A DNA stretch of 17,530 nucleotides from SZUA-521 sp041738285 (lineage in GTDB: Bacteria; Pseudomonadota; Gammaproteobacteria; Pseudomonadales; Azotimanducaceae). Shown piece after piece: positions 1 through 7,041 of this stretch; positions within the stretch are counted from its first letter, which is position 1; the number at the start of each line of letters is the position of its first letter. The position numbers and the translations under genes are program-made. Where the stretch lies: the NCBI GenBank assembly GCA_041738285.1, contig JBGSQB010000156.1:1-17530 (forward strand), read 5' to 3'. The notes below the pieces were generated by a model. It was not told where the DNA came from, made no database searches, and saw only the letters and a list, made by a program, of their open reading frames with translations.

Positions 1-1
1 G

Positions 2-166
2 CGCTTCGAGGTGACGGTGCCGGATGGCCCGGCCACCGGCCTGCTCGATCCGATGCCATCAGGCGTCGTCGTCCACCGCGGTGAACCGGCCATGCGTCTG
101 ATCGTCAGCGGCCGTGCGGGTGTCGTTGAGTTCAGCAGCGCGCGCCCAGCGGGATTCCGTTTCTGA
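2..166 (+). CDS. C-terminal fragment of an unrecognised protein
   Basis: An open frame enters from the left edge and ends at TGA 164-166, giving 54 residues. Its codons look like those of the neighbouring genes (G/C-rich third positions), and it ends 58 bases before the next start on the same strand. The visible residues include LLDPMPSGVVVHRGEPAMRL and end in AGFRF. The alternation of small and hydrophobic residues suggests beta strands. I see no catalytic motif and do not recognise the family. It may be the end of a gene unrelated to the downstream acyl-CoA synthetase, because a promoter-like hexamer lies between them. Confidence 0.55.
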   Translation, partial: RFEVTVPDGPATGLLDPMPSGVVVHRGEPAMRLIVSGRAGVVEFSSARPAGFRF

Positions 167-183
167 TCAGCTGGCGTTTTGCC

Positions 184-189
184 TATAGT
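184..189 (+). promoter_or_regulatory. Candidate -10 element upstream of the acyl-CoA synthetase
   Basis: TATAGT matches the sigma-70 -10 consensus at five of six positions and lies 41 bases before the ATG at 225. No good -35 hexamer is found at 16-18 bases upstream. A partner activator, or a weak promoter, would be needed if this is used. This is a pattern match only. Confidence 0.3.
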
Positions 190-224
190 ACGGCTCGATC
201 AGGTTTCAGATCGGGGAGGTAACG

Positions 225-1916
225 ATGTACCGAGAACTCAAAGAAGCGTGGCAGGAATTGACCGCCGACGGCGCCCAATTCGAAATCCGGACGCAGACCG
301 TCCGCGGCGTGCCAATCAAGACTTACGCCAACGCGCCGGCCAGCCTGCGCGACGTGTGGCTCGCTTCCAGCGCGTTTGCCGAGCGCGAGTACATGGTGTT
401 CCGCGATGAGCGCTACACCTACGCACGAACCCATTCCGAAGTCGCCGCAGTCGCCAACTGGCTGATCGCACAAGGCGTCAAGTCTGGCGATCGCGTTGCC
501 ATCGCCATGCGTAACTACCCCGAATGGCTGACGGCCTACTGGGCGACGGTTTCGATCGGTGCGGTGGTGGTTGGCATGAACGCCTGGTGGGTCGGCGCAG
601 AAATGGTGTATGGCCTCAACGATTCCAAACCGAAAGTGCTGATTGGCGACGCGGAGCGGCTGAATCGCGCGCTCGAACATCGCACCGAGATCCCGTCGAT
701 GATCATGGTCGGCGTGCGCTTCGATGACGAGTTGCCCCATGGCGTGGTGCCATGGTCGGCGCTGATCAAGACGGGTGGCGCGCTTCCAGCGGCCACCATC
801 GATCCCGATTCCGACGCCTGCATCTTCTACACGTCCGGCACCACCGGGCATCCCAAAGGCGCACAGCTCACCCACCGCGGCTGTGTGTCAAACATCATGA
901 GCCTTGCATTCGCCGGGGCAGTCACCAGCGCTGCGATGCAGCGCGCGAAGGGCATCGCGCCGGAGGTACCTGCCAATCCCGCATCGCTCGTCACCACCCC
1001 GCTGTTCCACGTCACGGCCAATAACTGCGTTGCCCACGGCAGCACGCTCACGGGCGCGAAGCTCGTGTTCATGTACAAATGGGATGCGGGCGAAGCGCTG
1101 CGCCTGATCGAAGAGGAAAAGATCACCGGAATGACCGGCGTGCCAACGATGGCGCGCGAAGTCATCTCCCACCCCGACTTCGCCAAACGAGATACTTCGA
1201 GCCTGCGCTCCCTCGGCGGTGGCGGCGCTCAGCTACAGCCCGACCTGGTCGGCAAGATCGACGCCGCTGTGAAGACCGCGCGTCCCAACACCGGTTACGG
1301 CATGACCGAGACCTGCGGCATCATCACCTCGATCTCGGCCGACTTCTTCGTCGATCGACCCGAAAGCGCCGGGCCCGCCATGCCTGTGTACGAGGTCAAA
1401 TGTGTGGATGGCGGCGGCAACGCAGTGCCGCAGGGGCAGGTCGGTGAGTTGTGGGTGCGGGGCGGCCACGTCATTCGCGGCTATCTGAACCGCCCCGATG
1501 CAACCGCAGAGACCATTACCGACGGATGGCTGCACACAGGCGACGTCGCGCGCCTCGATGAGGACGGGTTCATCTACATCGTCGACCGCGTCAAGGACAT
1601 GGTGCTGCGCGGCGGCGAGAACGTGTACTGCGCCGAGGTCGAAACGGCCCTGTTCGCCCATCCGGATGTCGCCGAGTGCACGGTGTTCGGCGTGCCCGAC
1701 GACCGCCTGGGCGAAGAAGTCGGTGCAGCGGTCTACCTCAAACCCGGGACGAAGACGACGACCGACGACTTGCGAAATTTCTGCGCCAGTCGCATCTCCA
1801 AGCACAAAGTGCCGCGCTACATCTGGTTCGTACCGGATTCCCTGCCGCGCAATGCGAACGGCAAGTTCCTCAAACGCGAGCTGCGCGACAAACTCAAAGT
1901 GGCCGACGCCCGATAG
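225..1916 (+). CDS. Acyl-CoA synthetase (FadD-like, class I adenylate-forming ligase)
   Basis: This 563-aa protein would activate a carboxylic acid to its acyl-AMP and then to the CoA thioester in the cytoplasm, the entry step to beta-oxidation. All core ANL-superfamily motifs are visible. The phosphate-binding loop FYTSGTTGHPKGA is at 201-213, the adenine-binding NTGYGMTET at 355-363, and the GWLHTGD aspartate motif at 434-440. The hinge DRVKDMVLRGGEN is at 454-466, and the C-terminal PRNANGKFLKREL places the catalytic lysine at K547. Length is normal for the family. The start is set by a strong GGGGAGGT ribosome-binding site at 213-220, four bases before the ATG. The chain-length or ring preference cannot be read from sequence; the long insert 228-250 before TTPLFH is typical of medium or long-chain and bile-acid or steroid-type ligases (weak inference). 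It converges on the GST-fold gene with 9 bases between stop codons. Confidence 0.93.
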   Translation: MYRELKEAWQELTADGAQFEIRTQTVRGVPIKTYANAPASLRDVWLASSAFAEREYMVFRDERYTYARTHSEVAAVANWLIAQGVKSGDRVAIAMRNYPEWLTAYWATVSIGAVVVGMNAWWVGAEMVYGLNDSKPKVLIGDAERLNRALEHRTEIPSMIMVGVRFDDELPHGVVPWSALIKTGGALPAATIDPDSDACIFYTSGTTGHPKGAQLTHRGCVSNIMSLAFAGAVTSAAMQRAKGIAPEVPANPASLVTTPLFHVTANNCVAHGSTLTGAKLVFMYKWDAGEALRLIEEEKITGMTGVPTMAREVISHPDFAKRDTSSLRSLGGGGAQLQPDLVGKIDAAVKTARPNTGYGMTETCGIITSISADFFVDRPESAGPAMPVYEVKCVDGGGNAVPQGQVGELWVRGGHVIRGYLNRPDATAETITDGWLHTGDVARLDEDGFIYIVDRVKDMVLRGGENVYCAEVETALFAHPDVAECTVFGVPDDRLGEEVGAAVYLKPGTKTTTDDLRNFCASRISKHKVPRYIWFVPDSLPRNANGKFLKRELRDKLKVADAR

Positions 1917-1925
1917 CCGTTCCGT

Positions 1926-2918
1926 TCATGTCAGAAACGGCTTGCACCCCGTTCGTTCCAGAATGGGGTCGAGCGCCATGCGATCCCGCACCACCGCATA
2001 CTTGCCGCGCAACACCTTCAGGGACTTGGCGTGGTATTTCTGCGGCGGCTGCGTATACGCTTTGCCACCCAACAGCACCGTAAACACATCGCGTCCTTCG
2101 TCCAGCGCGAGGGCGTTCGCATGGCTCCAAGGCAAAAAGTAGTGGCCAACAATTTCGATGAGGGGCTCGAGCGTACCGCGCAGAGTGCCCCAATCCTCGA
2201 AGTGCCCATCGTTGCGCGGTTCCAGCATGCGATGGCACCAGTCGAGCACGTGTCCGGCACGTGCGCGCATGATTCCGCCGCAGGTCGGATCGATCGAACA
2301 CTCGTACAGCTGCGCGGCAAGGCCGAAATCACCGAATGCGGGTCGCGCACCGAACAGATAACGTCGAGTACCGAGGTGTGACTGGAGAACATCGAGGAGC
2401 GACTCGAAGTAGCCGCGGATGAGAGGTGCAGTGGCTGCGCTCGAACCGACGAAGTGGCCGCGGCTGGTCATCCGTTCCCGCACCATCTTGGCCATGTTGT
2501 CGATGGTCGCGTCATCCACCCCCGGCGCCATCGACCGCGCCAGAATCTGCGACGTTGCCAGTTGATCGACTTCCGCCCACCAGCGATGGTGGAACATGAG
2601 CTTATTGCCCCATTCGTCGCCGAACTCCTCGATCAGCACCGATAGAAAGTCGAGCGCAGGGTCTTCAGGGTGCGTGGTCGGCTTCGGGAACTTCTGATCA
2701 AAGAACTCCATGATGGGCGTGGAATCCTGCAGGCCCTGATCATCAGGTGTCGCAACCGTCGGCACGAGCGGCAGTTTCGCGTACTTCTTGAATTCCGCCT
2801 CGTTATCGGCGCGGCGAAGCATCCACCGATGCGGCACACCCTTGTAGCGGCAGTACGACCGTACCTTGATCGAATAAGGTGACATCTCGGAACCGAATAT
2901 GCGGTACTGGTCTTTCAT
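1926..2918 (-). CDS. Glutathione S-transferase-fold protein with a long C-terminal domain
   Basis: The 330-aa product has a recognisable thioredoxin-like GST N-terminal domain (about 1-80). It opens with YRIFGSEMSPYSIKVR, with SPYS at 13-16 in the place of the catalytic Ser/Tyr/Cys. LPLVPTV at 49-55 supplies the cis-proline, and QDSTPIMEFF at 64-73 supplies the glutathione gamma-glutamyl contact. The remaining 250 residues are alpha-helical in character and about 110 longer than a standard GST C-terminal domain. Members may conjugate, isomerise or dehalogenate substrates with glutathione, or act without it. The ATG overlaps the stop of the upstream LLM oxidoreductase gene (ATGA, 2915-2918), so the two are translated together and probably serve the same pathway. 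Assignment to the fold is firm; the reaction is unknown. Confidence 0.85.
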   Translation of the reverse strand: MKDQYRIFGSEMSPYSIKVRSYCRYKGVPHRWMLRRADNEAEFKKYAKLPLVPTVATPDDQGLQDSTPIMEFFDQKFPKPTTHPEDPALDFLSVLIEEFGDEWGNKLMFHHRWWAEVDQLATSQILARSMAPGVDDATIDNMAKMVRERMTSRGHFVGSSAATAPLIRGYFESLLDVLQSHLGTRRYLFGARPAFGDFGLAAQLYECSIDPTCGGIMRARAGHVLDWCHRMLEPRNDGHFEDWGTLRGTLEPLIEIVGHYFLPWSHANALALDEGRDVFTVLLGGKAYTQPPQKYHAKSLKVLRGKYAVVRDRMALDPILERTGCKPFLT

Positions 2919-3958
2919 GGTTGAGCCTCGTGTACGTATTGCTCGACGATGGGCGCGAGCTCCTTCGGTGCGGCGCCGTGCAGGATCACGCCGTCACAAC
3001 CGAGATCGAATTGTTCACGGATGTTGGCGACGCATTGAGCAGGCGACCCCGTGGCCGCCGGCTCGAGCCACGCGGACGGGATGACCTTGGCGATCTTCTC
3101 CAACTGCTCCGTGGTCGCAATCTGATCGATCGCACCGCGCATGCCGCTCACCGTCGGATCGTCGCGAAATCGCTGCAGATCCTTCGGATCCCAACGATTG
3201 GTACGCACCATGAGGTCGCCATACGCCTGCAGATAGGTCGCCATCCGGCCCACGGTTTTCTTCAGTCGCAAGGGGTAAGGAAGATGATCACCGATCGTAG
3301 CAAAGCACGACCAGACGCGTACCGCCGCCGGGTCCCGACCGGCGCGATCGGCCGCCTGTTTGACTGACGCAACACAGCGCGATGTGGTCTCGTTGGTGAA
3401 GAACGTGTGCAACACGACCGCGTCGAACGCGCGACCACCCAAGGCAAGCGAGTTCGGACCGAATGCGGTCAGCGTCAGTGGAATGTCGAAATCGAACTTC
3501 GGGTCCAATCGGAGCATGGGAAAGCGGCCAGCAGGGCCGTCGTGGTCCAACACTGTCTCACCGCGCCAGAGCCTTCGCATGATGCCCGCGAAGTCCTCCA
3601 TCGAGGCAGTGGTGATTCGCGGCAGACCGTAGGCGCCAAACATGGCGTCGATACCGCGGCCGAGCCCAAGTGAGAAGCGCCCGCCCGTCAACGTGTGCAT
3701 GGTGGTGGCGTACGATGCGGTCACGAGCGGATGGCGCGTATTCTGATTCGTGGCAGCGGTCGCGATATGAATCCGCTCCGACACGGCGCCCACGGCACCG
3801 GAGAGCGTCGCTGCTTCCTTGATGTTGAAGCGCTCCGAGATGAAACACGTACCGAGCCCCATGCGCTCCGCGTCGCGCACTTCGGCGATGAGATCGCGCG
3901 GGGAATTCGGTGCACCGGCCAGGGTATAGAACCCGAGCTCATCGAGTACTTTCGTCAT
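2915..3958 (-). CDS. LLM-class (luciferase-like) flavin or F420-dependent oxidoreductase
   Basis: This 347-aa protein has the luciferase-like TIM-barrel signature. The N-terminal strand LDELGFYTLAG is followed by AERMGLGTCFISERF (31-44), then IHIATAATNQNTRHP (63-77) and the RFSLGLGRG motif (94-102). The C-terminal GSPAQCVANIREQFDLGCDG element is typical of the family. It resembles the group annotated as F420-dependent LLM oxidoreductases of the TIGR03857 type. Whether it uses F420 or FMN cannot be decided from sequence. An AGGAGG ribosome-binding site at 3964-3969 lies five bases upstream of the ATG. It is the first gene of a two-gene unit with the GST-fold gene (4-base overlap), and is divergent from the Baeyer-Villiger monooxygenase. 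Likely cytoplasmic; no signal peptide. Confidence 0.88.
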   Translation of the reverse strand: MTKVLDELGFYTLAGAPNSPRDLIAEVRDAERMGLGTCFISERFNIKEAATLSGAVGAVSERIHIATAATNQNTRHPLVTASYATTMHTLTGGRFSLGLGRGIDAMFGAYGLPRITTASMEDFAGIMRRLWRGETVLDHDGPAGRFPMLRLDPKFDFDIPLTLTAFGPNSLALGGRAFDAVVLHTFFTNETTSRCVASVKQAADRAGRDPAAVRVWSCFATIGDHLPYPLRLKKTVGRMATYLQAYGDLMVRTNRWDPKDLQRFRDDPTVSGMRGAIDQIATTEQLEKIAKVIPSAWLEPAATGSPAQCVANIREQFDLGCDGVILHGAAPKELAPIVEQYVHEAQP

Positions 3959-4074
3959 AGGGTCCTCCTGCCCGCAAGCTTGTCACCGGTGGTCCCTGGA
4001 ATCCAATCGCGGCGATACCCATTTGCGCGTCGCGGTCCGCTAGAATCGGATCTTTCGCTCTATTCGGAGTCCGC
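3959..4074. promoter_or_regulatory. Divergent intergenic region (LLM oxidoreductase / flavin monooxygenase)
   Basis: These 116 bases separate two divergent genes and must hold both promoters. Toward the monooxygenase, TAGAAT at 4041-4046 is a five-of-six match to a -10 box, 34 bases before the ATG; no clear -35 accompanies it. CGGAG at 4065-4069 is its ribosome-binding site. Two short palindromes could be operator half-sites: CACCGGTG (3984-3991) and ATCGC-G-GCGAT (4006-4016). No regulator gene is visible in the window. Confidence 0.35.
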
Positions 4075-6003
4075 ATGCCCACCGTCGCCAACAGCCATCT
4101 ACGCCCGATCACCGATGCCGATGCGGCCATCAAGGCTGCACTGGAAGAGGCCCATGTGCCATCGTTGATGATGGCTCTGGTGCACCTGACCGGCGATACA
4201 TCGATTCTTCACAGCGATATTCAGCTCGATCGCGATTTCTTCGCCGACCCACAGGGCGGCATTCCACCGGCACAACAAGCGCACGTGCGCGAACTGGCAT
4301 TCAACGCCCTGCGCGCGCATCGAGACGCCGGCAACCCATCCCTGGCTTCGCCCAACGCAAAGCAGCTGGCAGAGATGATGCAATTCCTGATCGGCGACGC
4401 TGCGACCGGCGATTACATCGAGTTTCTGTCATCGGAACTCGCCATGGATGGCCGCGATTCGTACGCGAGCAGCGTCATGGATGCAGTGCCTGCGGCAAAG
4501 CGAAAGGGCTTTCACGTGCTCGTGATCGGCGCCGGCATGTCGGGGCTCTTGGCTGCGATCCGGCTCAAGGAAGCAGGCATCGACTTCACGGTGGTCGACA
4601 AGAACGCAAACGTGGGCGGCACGTGGTTCGAGAACACCTATCCCGGTTGCCGGGTGGACTCACCGAATCACACGTACTCCTATTCGTTCGCGCCGAAAGA
4701 CTGGCCCCAGCATTTCTCCGAGCAAAAGGTACTGCTCGACTACTTCGATGGGGTTGCCAATCAGTATGGCCTGCGCGATCGCATCCGCTTCGAAACCGAA
4801 GTCAAAGTGGCCCGCTACGACGAAGACAGCAATGAGTGGCGCGTGGAGTTGCAGACCAACGGTCGCACCGAGACGGTTCGAGCGAACGCGGTGATCAGCG
4901 CGGTCGGCCAGCTGAATCGGCCGCGCTATCCGGATCTGCCCGGTCGCGACACATTCAATGGGCCTTCGTTCCATTCGTCCCGTTGGCAGCACGACGTCAG
5001 TCTCACTGGCAAACGTGTGGGCGTCATCGGCACCGGTGCAAGCGCATTCCAGTTCGTACCGATCATTGCCAAGGAAGCGGCGCAGGTAACGATCTTCCAG
5101 CGCACACCGCCCTGGGTGAGTCCGCGCGAAGAGTACTTTCAGTTCATCCCCGACGCCAAGCACTGGCTACTCAATCACGTGCCGTTCTACGCGAAGTGGT
5201 ACCGCTTCTGGATGTTCTGGCGCACGTCGGAGGGCTTACTAGGCTCCGTCTCCCTCGATCCGAGCTGGAATGAGCAGGCGCACTCGACGTCCGCGGCAAA
5301 CGATGCCTTGCGCCAGTTGCTCACCGCCTGGATTACGGAAGTCGTTGGCGATGACAAGGAACTACTGGCCAAGACCATCCCGAATTACCCGCCCGCCGGC
5401 AAACGCATGCTGGTGGACGATGGCACGTGGTTGCGCGCGCTCAAGCGCGACAACGTCCAGGTCACGACCGATCCGATCACTGCGATCATGGCCAGCGGCA
5501 TCACCACGAAGAACGCTGCCCACGACTTCGACGTAATCATCTATGGCACCGGTTTTCAGGCGAGCAACTTCTTAACGCCCATGCGGGTATTCGGTAAGGG
5601 CGGCCGAGAGCTGCACGAGCAATGGGACGGCGATGCACGGGCGTATCTCGGCATCACCATTCCAAACTTCCCCAACTTCTTCTGTATGTATGGGCCCAAC
5701 ACGAACATCGTCGTCAACGGCAGCATCATCTTCTTCTCCGAGTGCGAAATGCGCTACATCATGGGCTGCATTGCGCTGCTCATGAGTCACGGCAAGCAAG
5801 CGATGGATTGCAAGAAGAACGTTCACGATGCGTATAACGCGCGCATCGATTCGGGGAACGAGCGCATGGCATGGGGATCGCCCCATGTCAGCAGCTGGTA
5901 CAAGAACAAGAAGGGGCGCGTGACGCAGAACTGGCCGTTCACACTGCTCGAGTTCTGGGATCAGACTCGAGCGCCGAATCCGGAGGACTACTCATTCAGC
6001 TGA
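4075..6003 (+). CDS. Baeyer-Villiger-type flavin monooxygenase with N-terminal extension (HAPMO-like)
   Basis: The 642-aa product is an NADPH- and FAD-dependent class B monooxygenase that would insert oxygen next to a ketone to give an ester or lactone, or oxidise a heteroatom. The FAD Rossmann motif VIGAGMSG lies at 150-157, and GGTWFENTYPGCRVD at 181-195. The Baeyer-Villiger fingerprint FxGxxxHxxxW is exact (FNGPSFHSSRW, 294-304). The NADPH Rossmann motif VIGTGASA lies at 317-324, and a GTGF motif follows at 491-494. About 145 residues precede the first Rossmann motif, matching the architecture and length of 4-hydroxyacetophenone monooxygenase (about 640 aa). The substrate cannot be inferred: aryl ketones, cyclic ketones and steroids are all served by such proteins. 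The ATG at 4075 follows CGGAG by five bases. A hairpin terminator follows. Confidence 0.92.
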   Translation: MPTVANSHLRPITDADAAIKAALEEAHVPSLMMALVHLTGDTSILHSDIQLDRDFFADPQGGIPPAQQAHVRELAFNALRAHRDAGNPSLASPNAKQLAEMMQFLIGDAATGDYIEFLSSELAMDGRDSYASSVMDAVPAAKRKGFHVLVIGAGMSGLLAAIRLKEAGIDFTVVDKNANVGGTWFENTYPGCRVDSPNHTYSYSFAPKDWPQHFSEQKVLLDYFDGVANQYGLRDRIRFETEVKVARYDEDSNEWRVELQTNGRTETVRANAVISAVGQLNRPRYPDLPGRDTFNGPSFHSSRWQHDVSLTGKRVGVIGTGASAFQFVPIIAKEAAQVTIFQRTPPWVSPREEYFQFIPDAKHWLLNHVPFYAKWYRFWMFWRTSEGLLGSVSLDPSWNEQAHSTSAANDALRQLLTAWITEVVGDDKELLAKTIPNYPPAGKRMLVDDGTWLRALKRDNVQVTTDPITAIMASGITTKNAAHDFDVIIYGTGFQASNFLTPMRVFGKGGRELHEQWDGDARAYLGITIPNFPNFFCMYGPNTNIVVNGSIIFFSECEMRYIMGCIALLMSHGKQAMDCKKNVHDAYNARIDSGNERMAWGSPHVSSWYKNKKGRVTQNWPFTLLEFWDQTRAPNPEDYSFS

Positions 6004-6013
6004 TGTGATCGAA

Positions 6014-6038
6014 TTGAGGGGCGCTTGGCGCCCCTCAA
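6014..6038. terminator. Bidirectional transcription terminator hairpin
   Basis: TTGAGGGGCGC (6014-6024) and GCGCCCCTCAA (6028-6038) form an 11-bp perfect GC-rich stem with a 3-base TTG loop. It starts 10 bases after the monooxygenase stop and lies 15 bases beyond the stop of the convergent 99-aa gene. There is no T run on either strand beyond the AA/TT at the stem base, so termination might be only partly intrinsic. The symmetric position between convergent genes supports the call. Confidence 0.75.
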
Positions 6039-6053
6039 CCGATCCGTCGATGA

Positions 6054-6353
6054 TCAGGCCTTACGGGTGCCCGAGAAGGAGGCATTGCCAAATGCGCCGA
6101 GTTTGACGCTGCCGGAGATCTTGTCGCCTTCAACCTTGGCGGAGAACTCGAGTTTGATCGGCATGGGTTGCGTCATGTCAGCCGCCCAGCTCAGGTTGTC
6201 ACCGTCTGCCTTGCCATCTTTGATTTCCAGCGCACCCTGCGCGCCTTCCATCTTCCCGGTCACCGTTGCGCCGGCAACATTCAAGGTCAACGTGCTCTTC
6301 TGAGCGCCCATCGGCGTATTCATCGTCACGTCCCACTGTCCATTCGCACTCAT
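6054..6353 (-). CDS. Small conserved-looking protein of unknown function, 99 aa
   Basis: I do not recognise a named function. The protein is short, has no signal peptide or membrane segment, and alternates polar and hydrophobic residues with many glycines. Examples are STLTLNVAGATVTGKMEG (19-36), DGDNLSWAADM and KISGSVKLGAFGNASFSGTR near the end. This suggests a small all-beta barrel or sandwich that could bind a hydrophobic ligand (inference). The start is well supported by AGGAGC (6359-6364, minus strand), five bases before the ATG. It follows the four-gene catabolic operon on the same strand after a 109-base gap containing a hairpin with a T run, so it may be separately or conditionally expressed. 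Converges on the monooxygenase. Confidence 0.78.
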   Translation of the reverse strand: MSANGQWDVTMNTPMGAQKSTLTLNVAGATVTGKMEGAQGALEIKDGKADGDNLSWAADMTQPMPIKLEFSAKVEGDKISGSVKLGAFGNASFSGTRKA

Positions 6354-6379
6354 ATGTAGCTCCTAGTGGTCTACGGTTG

Positions 6380-6402
6380 AAAAAAGCGATCACGTAGATC
6401 GC
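6380..6402 (-). terminator. Intrinsic terminator or attenuator after the PNPOx-fold gene
   Basis: Read on the minus strand, GCGATC and GATCGC form a six-base-pair stem with a five-base loop (6386-6402), followed immediately by six T (6380-6385). It lies 61 bases after the stop of the PNPOx-fold gene and 27 bases before the next start. The stem is short, so termination is probably incomplete. It could also act within the leader of the 99-aa gene. Confidence 0.5.
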
Positions 6403-6406
6403 CACC

Positions 6407-6436
6407 ATTGTCCACGATCGCGGCGCATCCGGTAAA
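6407..6436 (-). promoter_or_regulatory. Weak candidate promoter for the 99-aa gene
   Basis: On the minus strand TTTACC (6431-6436) and GACAAT (6407-6412) are separated by 18 bases; each matches consensus at four of six positions. Transcription would start near 6400, inside the hairpin that precedes the T run. Pattern match only. Confidence 0.2.
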
Positions 6437-6462
6437 GCCGCAACGGCGCAATCCGAAGGCGC

Positions 6463-7041
6463 CTATCGTTGCGGCAGCACATCGGCTACGAATTCGAACG
6501 TCTTCCACTCAGGCACCGGCGTCGGCACATTGGGCTCTGGGACGAACTCCGACTGGCCCAACCGCTGATGTGGGTGGATGTAGCGCGGGCAATTCGGCCA
6601 CAGCCGTTCGATGGTCACGCGCACCACCAGTTCCGCGCCGTGGAAGAGATCGAGCAGCGGGCCTTGGTCGAGCACCTCGGCCGTACCGTTGATGCGCATG
6701 CGCTTGGGGCTTTCGAAGTCGATCAGCAGCATGCCGAGCTTGGGATGGCCGCGCAGGTTGCCCATCGACAGATACATGCCGTTGCCGTCGTAGCTCGGGA
6801 ACGCCAGATGCGAATCGTCGATGACATGCAGGACCCCAGGCGCCCCACCCTTGTAAGAACAGTGCGGCCAGCCGGCGGCGTCGATTGTCGTCAGAAAGAA
6901 GAAGTCGCGGCCGGCGACAAATGCCTTATCGTCGTCGGTCAGCGCGGCGCGGACGATCGTCGACTCGAGGCGATCTGCGAGCCTGCGACTATCGAACGCA
7001 TCCTGGAAGTGACGCGCGTTCTCACTATAGAGTTTCGACAT
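6463..7041 (-). CDS. Pyridoxamine 5'-phosphate oxidase-fold flavoprotein, 192 aa
   Basis: The split-barrel FMN-binding fold is indicated by DFFFLTTIDAAGWPHCSYKG (46-65), then LAFPSYDGNGMYLSMGNLRG (79-98). The strands LGMLLIDF (102-109) and RMRINGTAEV (114-123) follow. A C-terminal NCPRYIH (150-156) is typical of the larger, non-PdxH family members. Such proteins reduce or oxidise small substrates with FMN, F420 or haem; the specific role is unknown. The frame is open upstream to 7185, but the ATG at 7041 is preferred: it overlaps the SDR stop by one base (TGATG) and is preceded by an AAGGGG ribosome-binding site. It is the fourth gene of the minus-strand operon, so it probably acts with the acyl-CoA dehydrogenase and SDR. 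Confidence 0.85.
   Translation of the reverse strand: MSKLYSENARHFQDAFDSRRLADRLESTIVRAALTDDDKAFVAGRDFFFLTTIDAAGWPHCSYKGGAPGVLHVIDDSHLAFPSYDGNGMYLSMGNLRGHPKLGMLLIDFESPKRMRINGTAEVLDQGPLLDLFHGAELVVRVTIERLWPNCPRYIHPHQRLGQSEFVPEPNVPTPVPEWKTFEFVADVLPQR

Noticed and set aside
183..875. Minus-strand frame of 230 codons
   Set aside because: Antisense to the acyl-CoA synthetase; His/Arg-rich with no recognisable domain.
1915..1942. Seven-base inverted repeat (AGCCGTT / AACGGCT) between the convergent acyl-CoA synthetase and GST-fold genes
   Set aside because: The loop is 14 bases, there is no T run and the arms overlap both coding ends; too weak to call a terminator.
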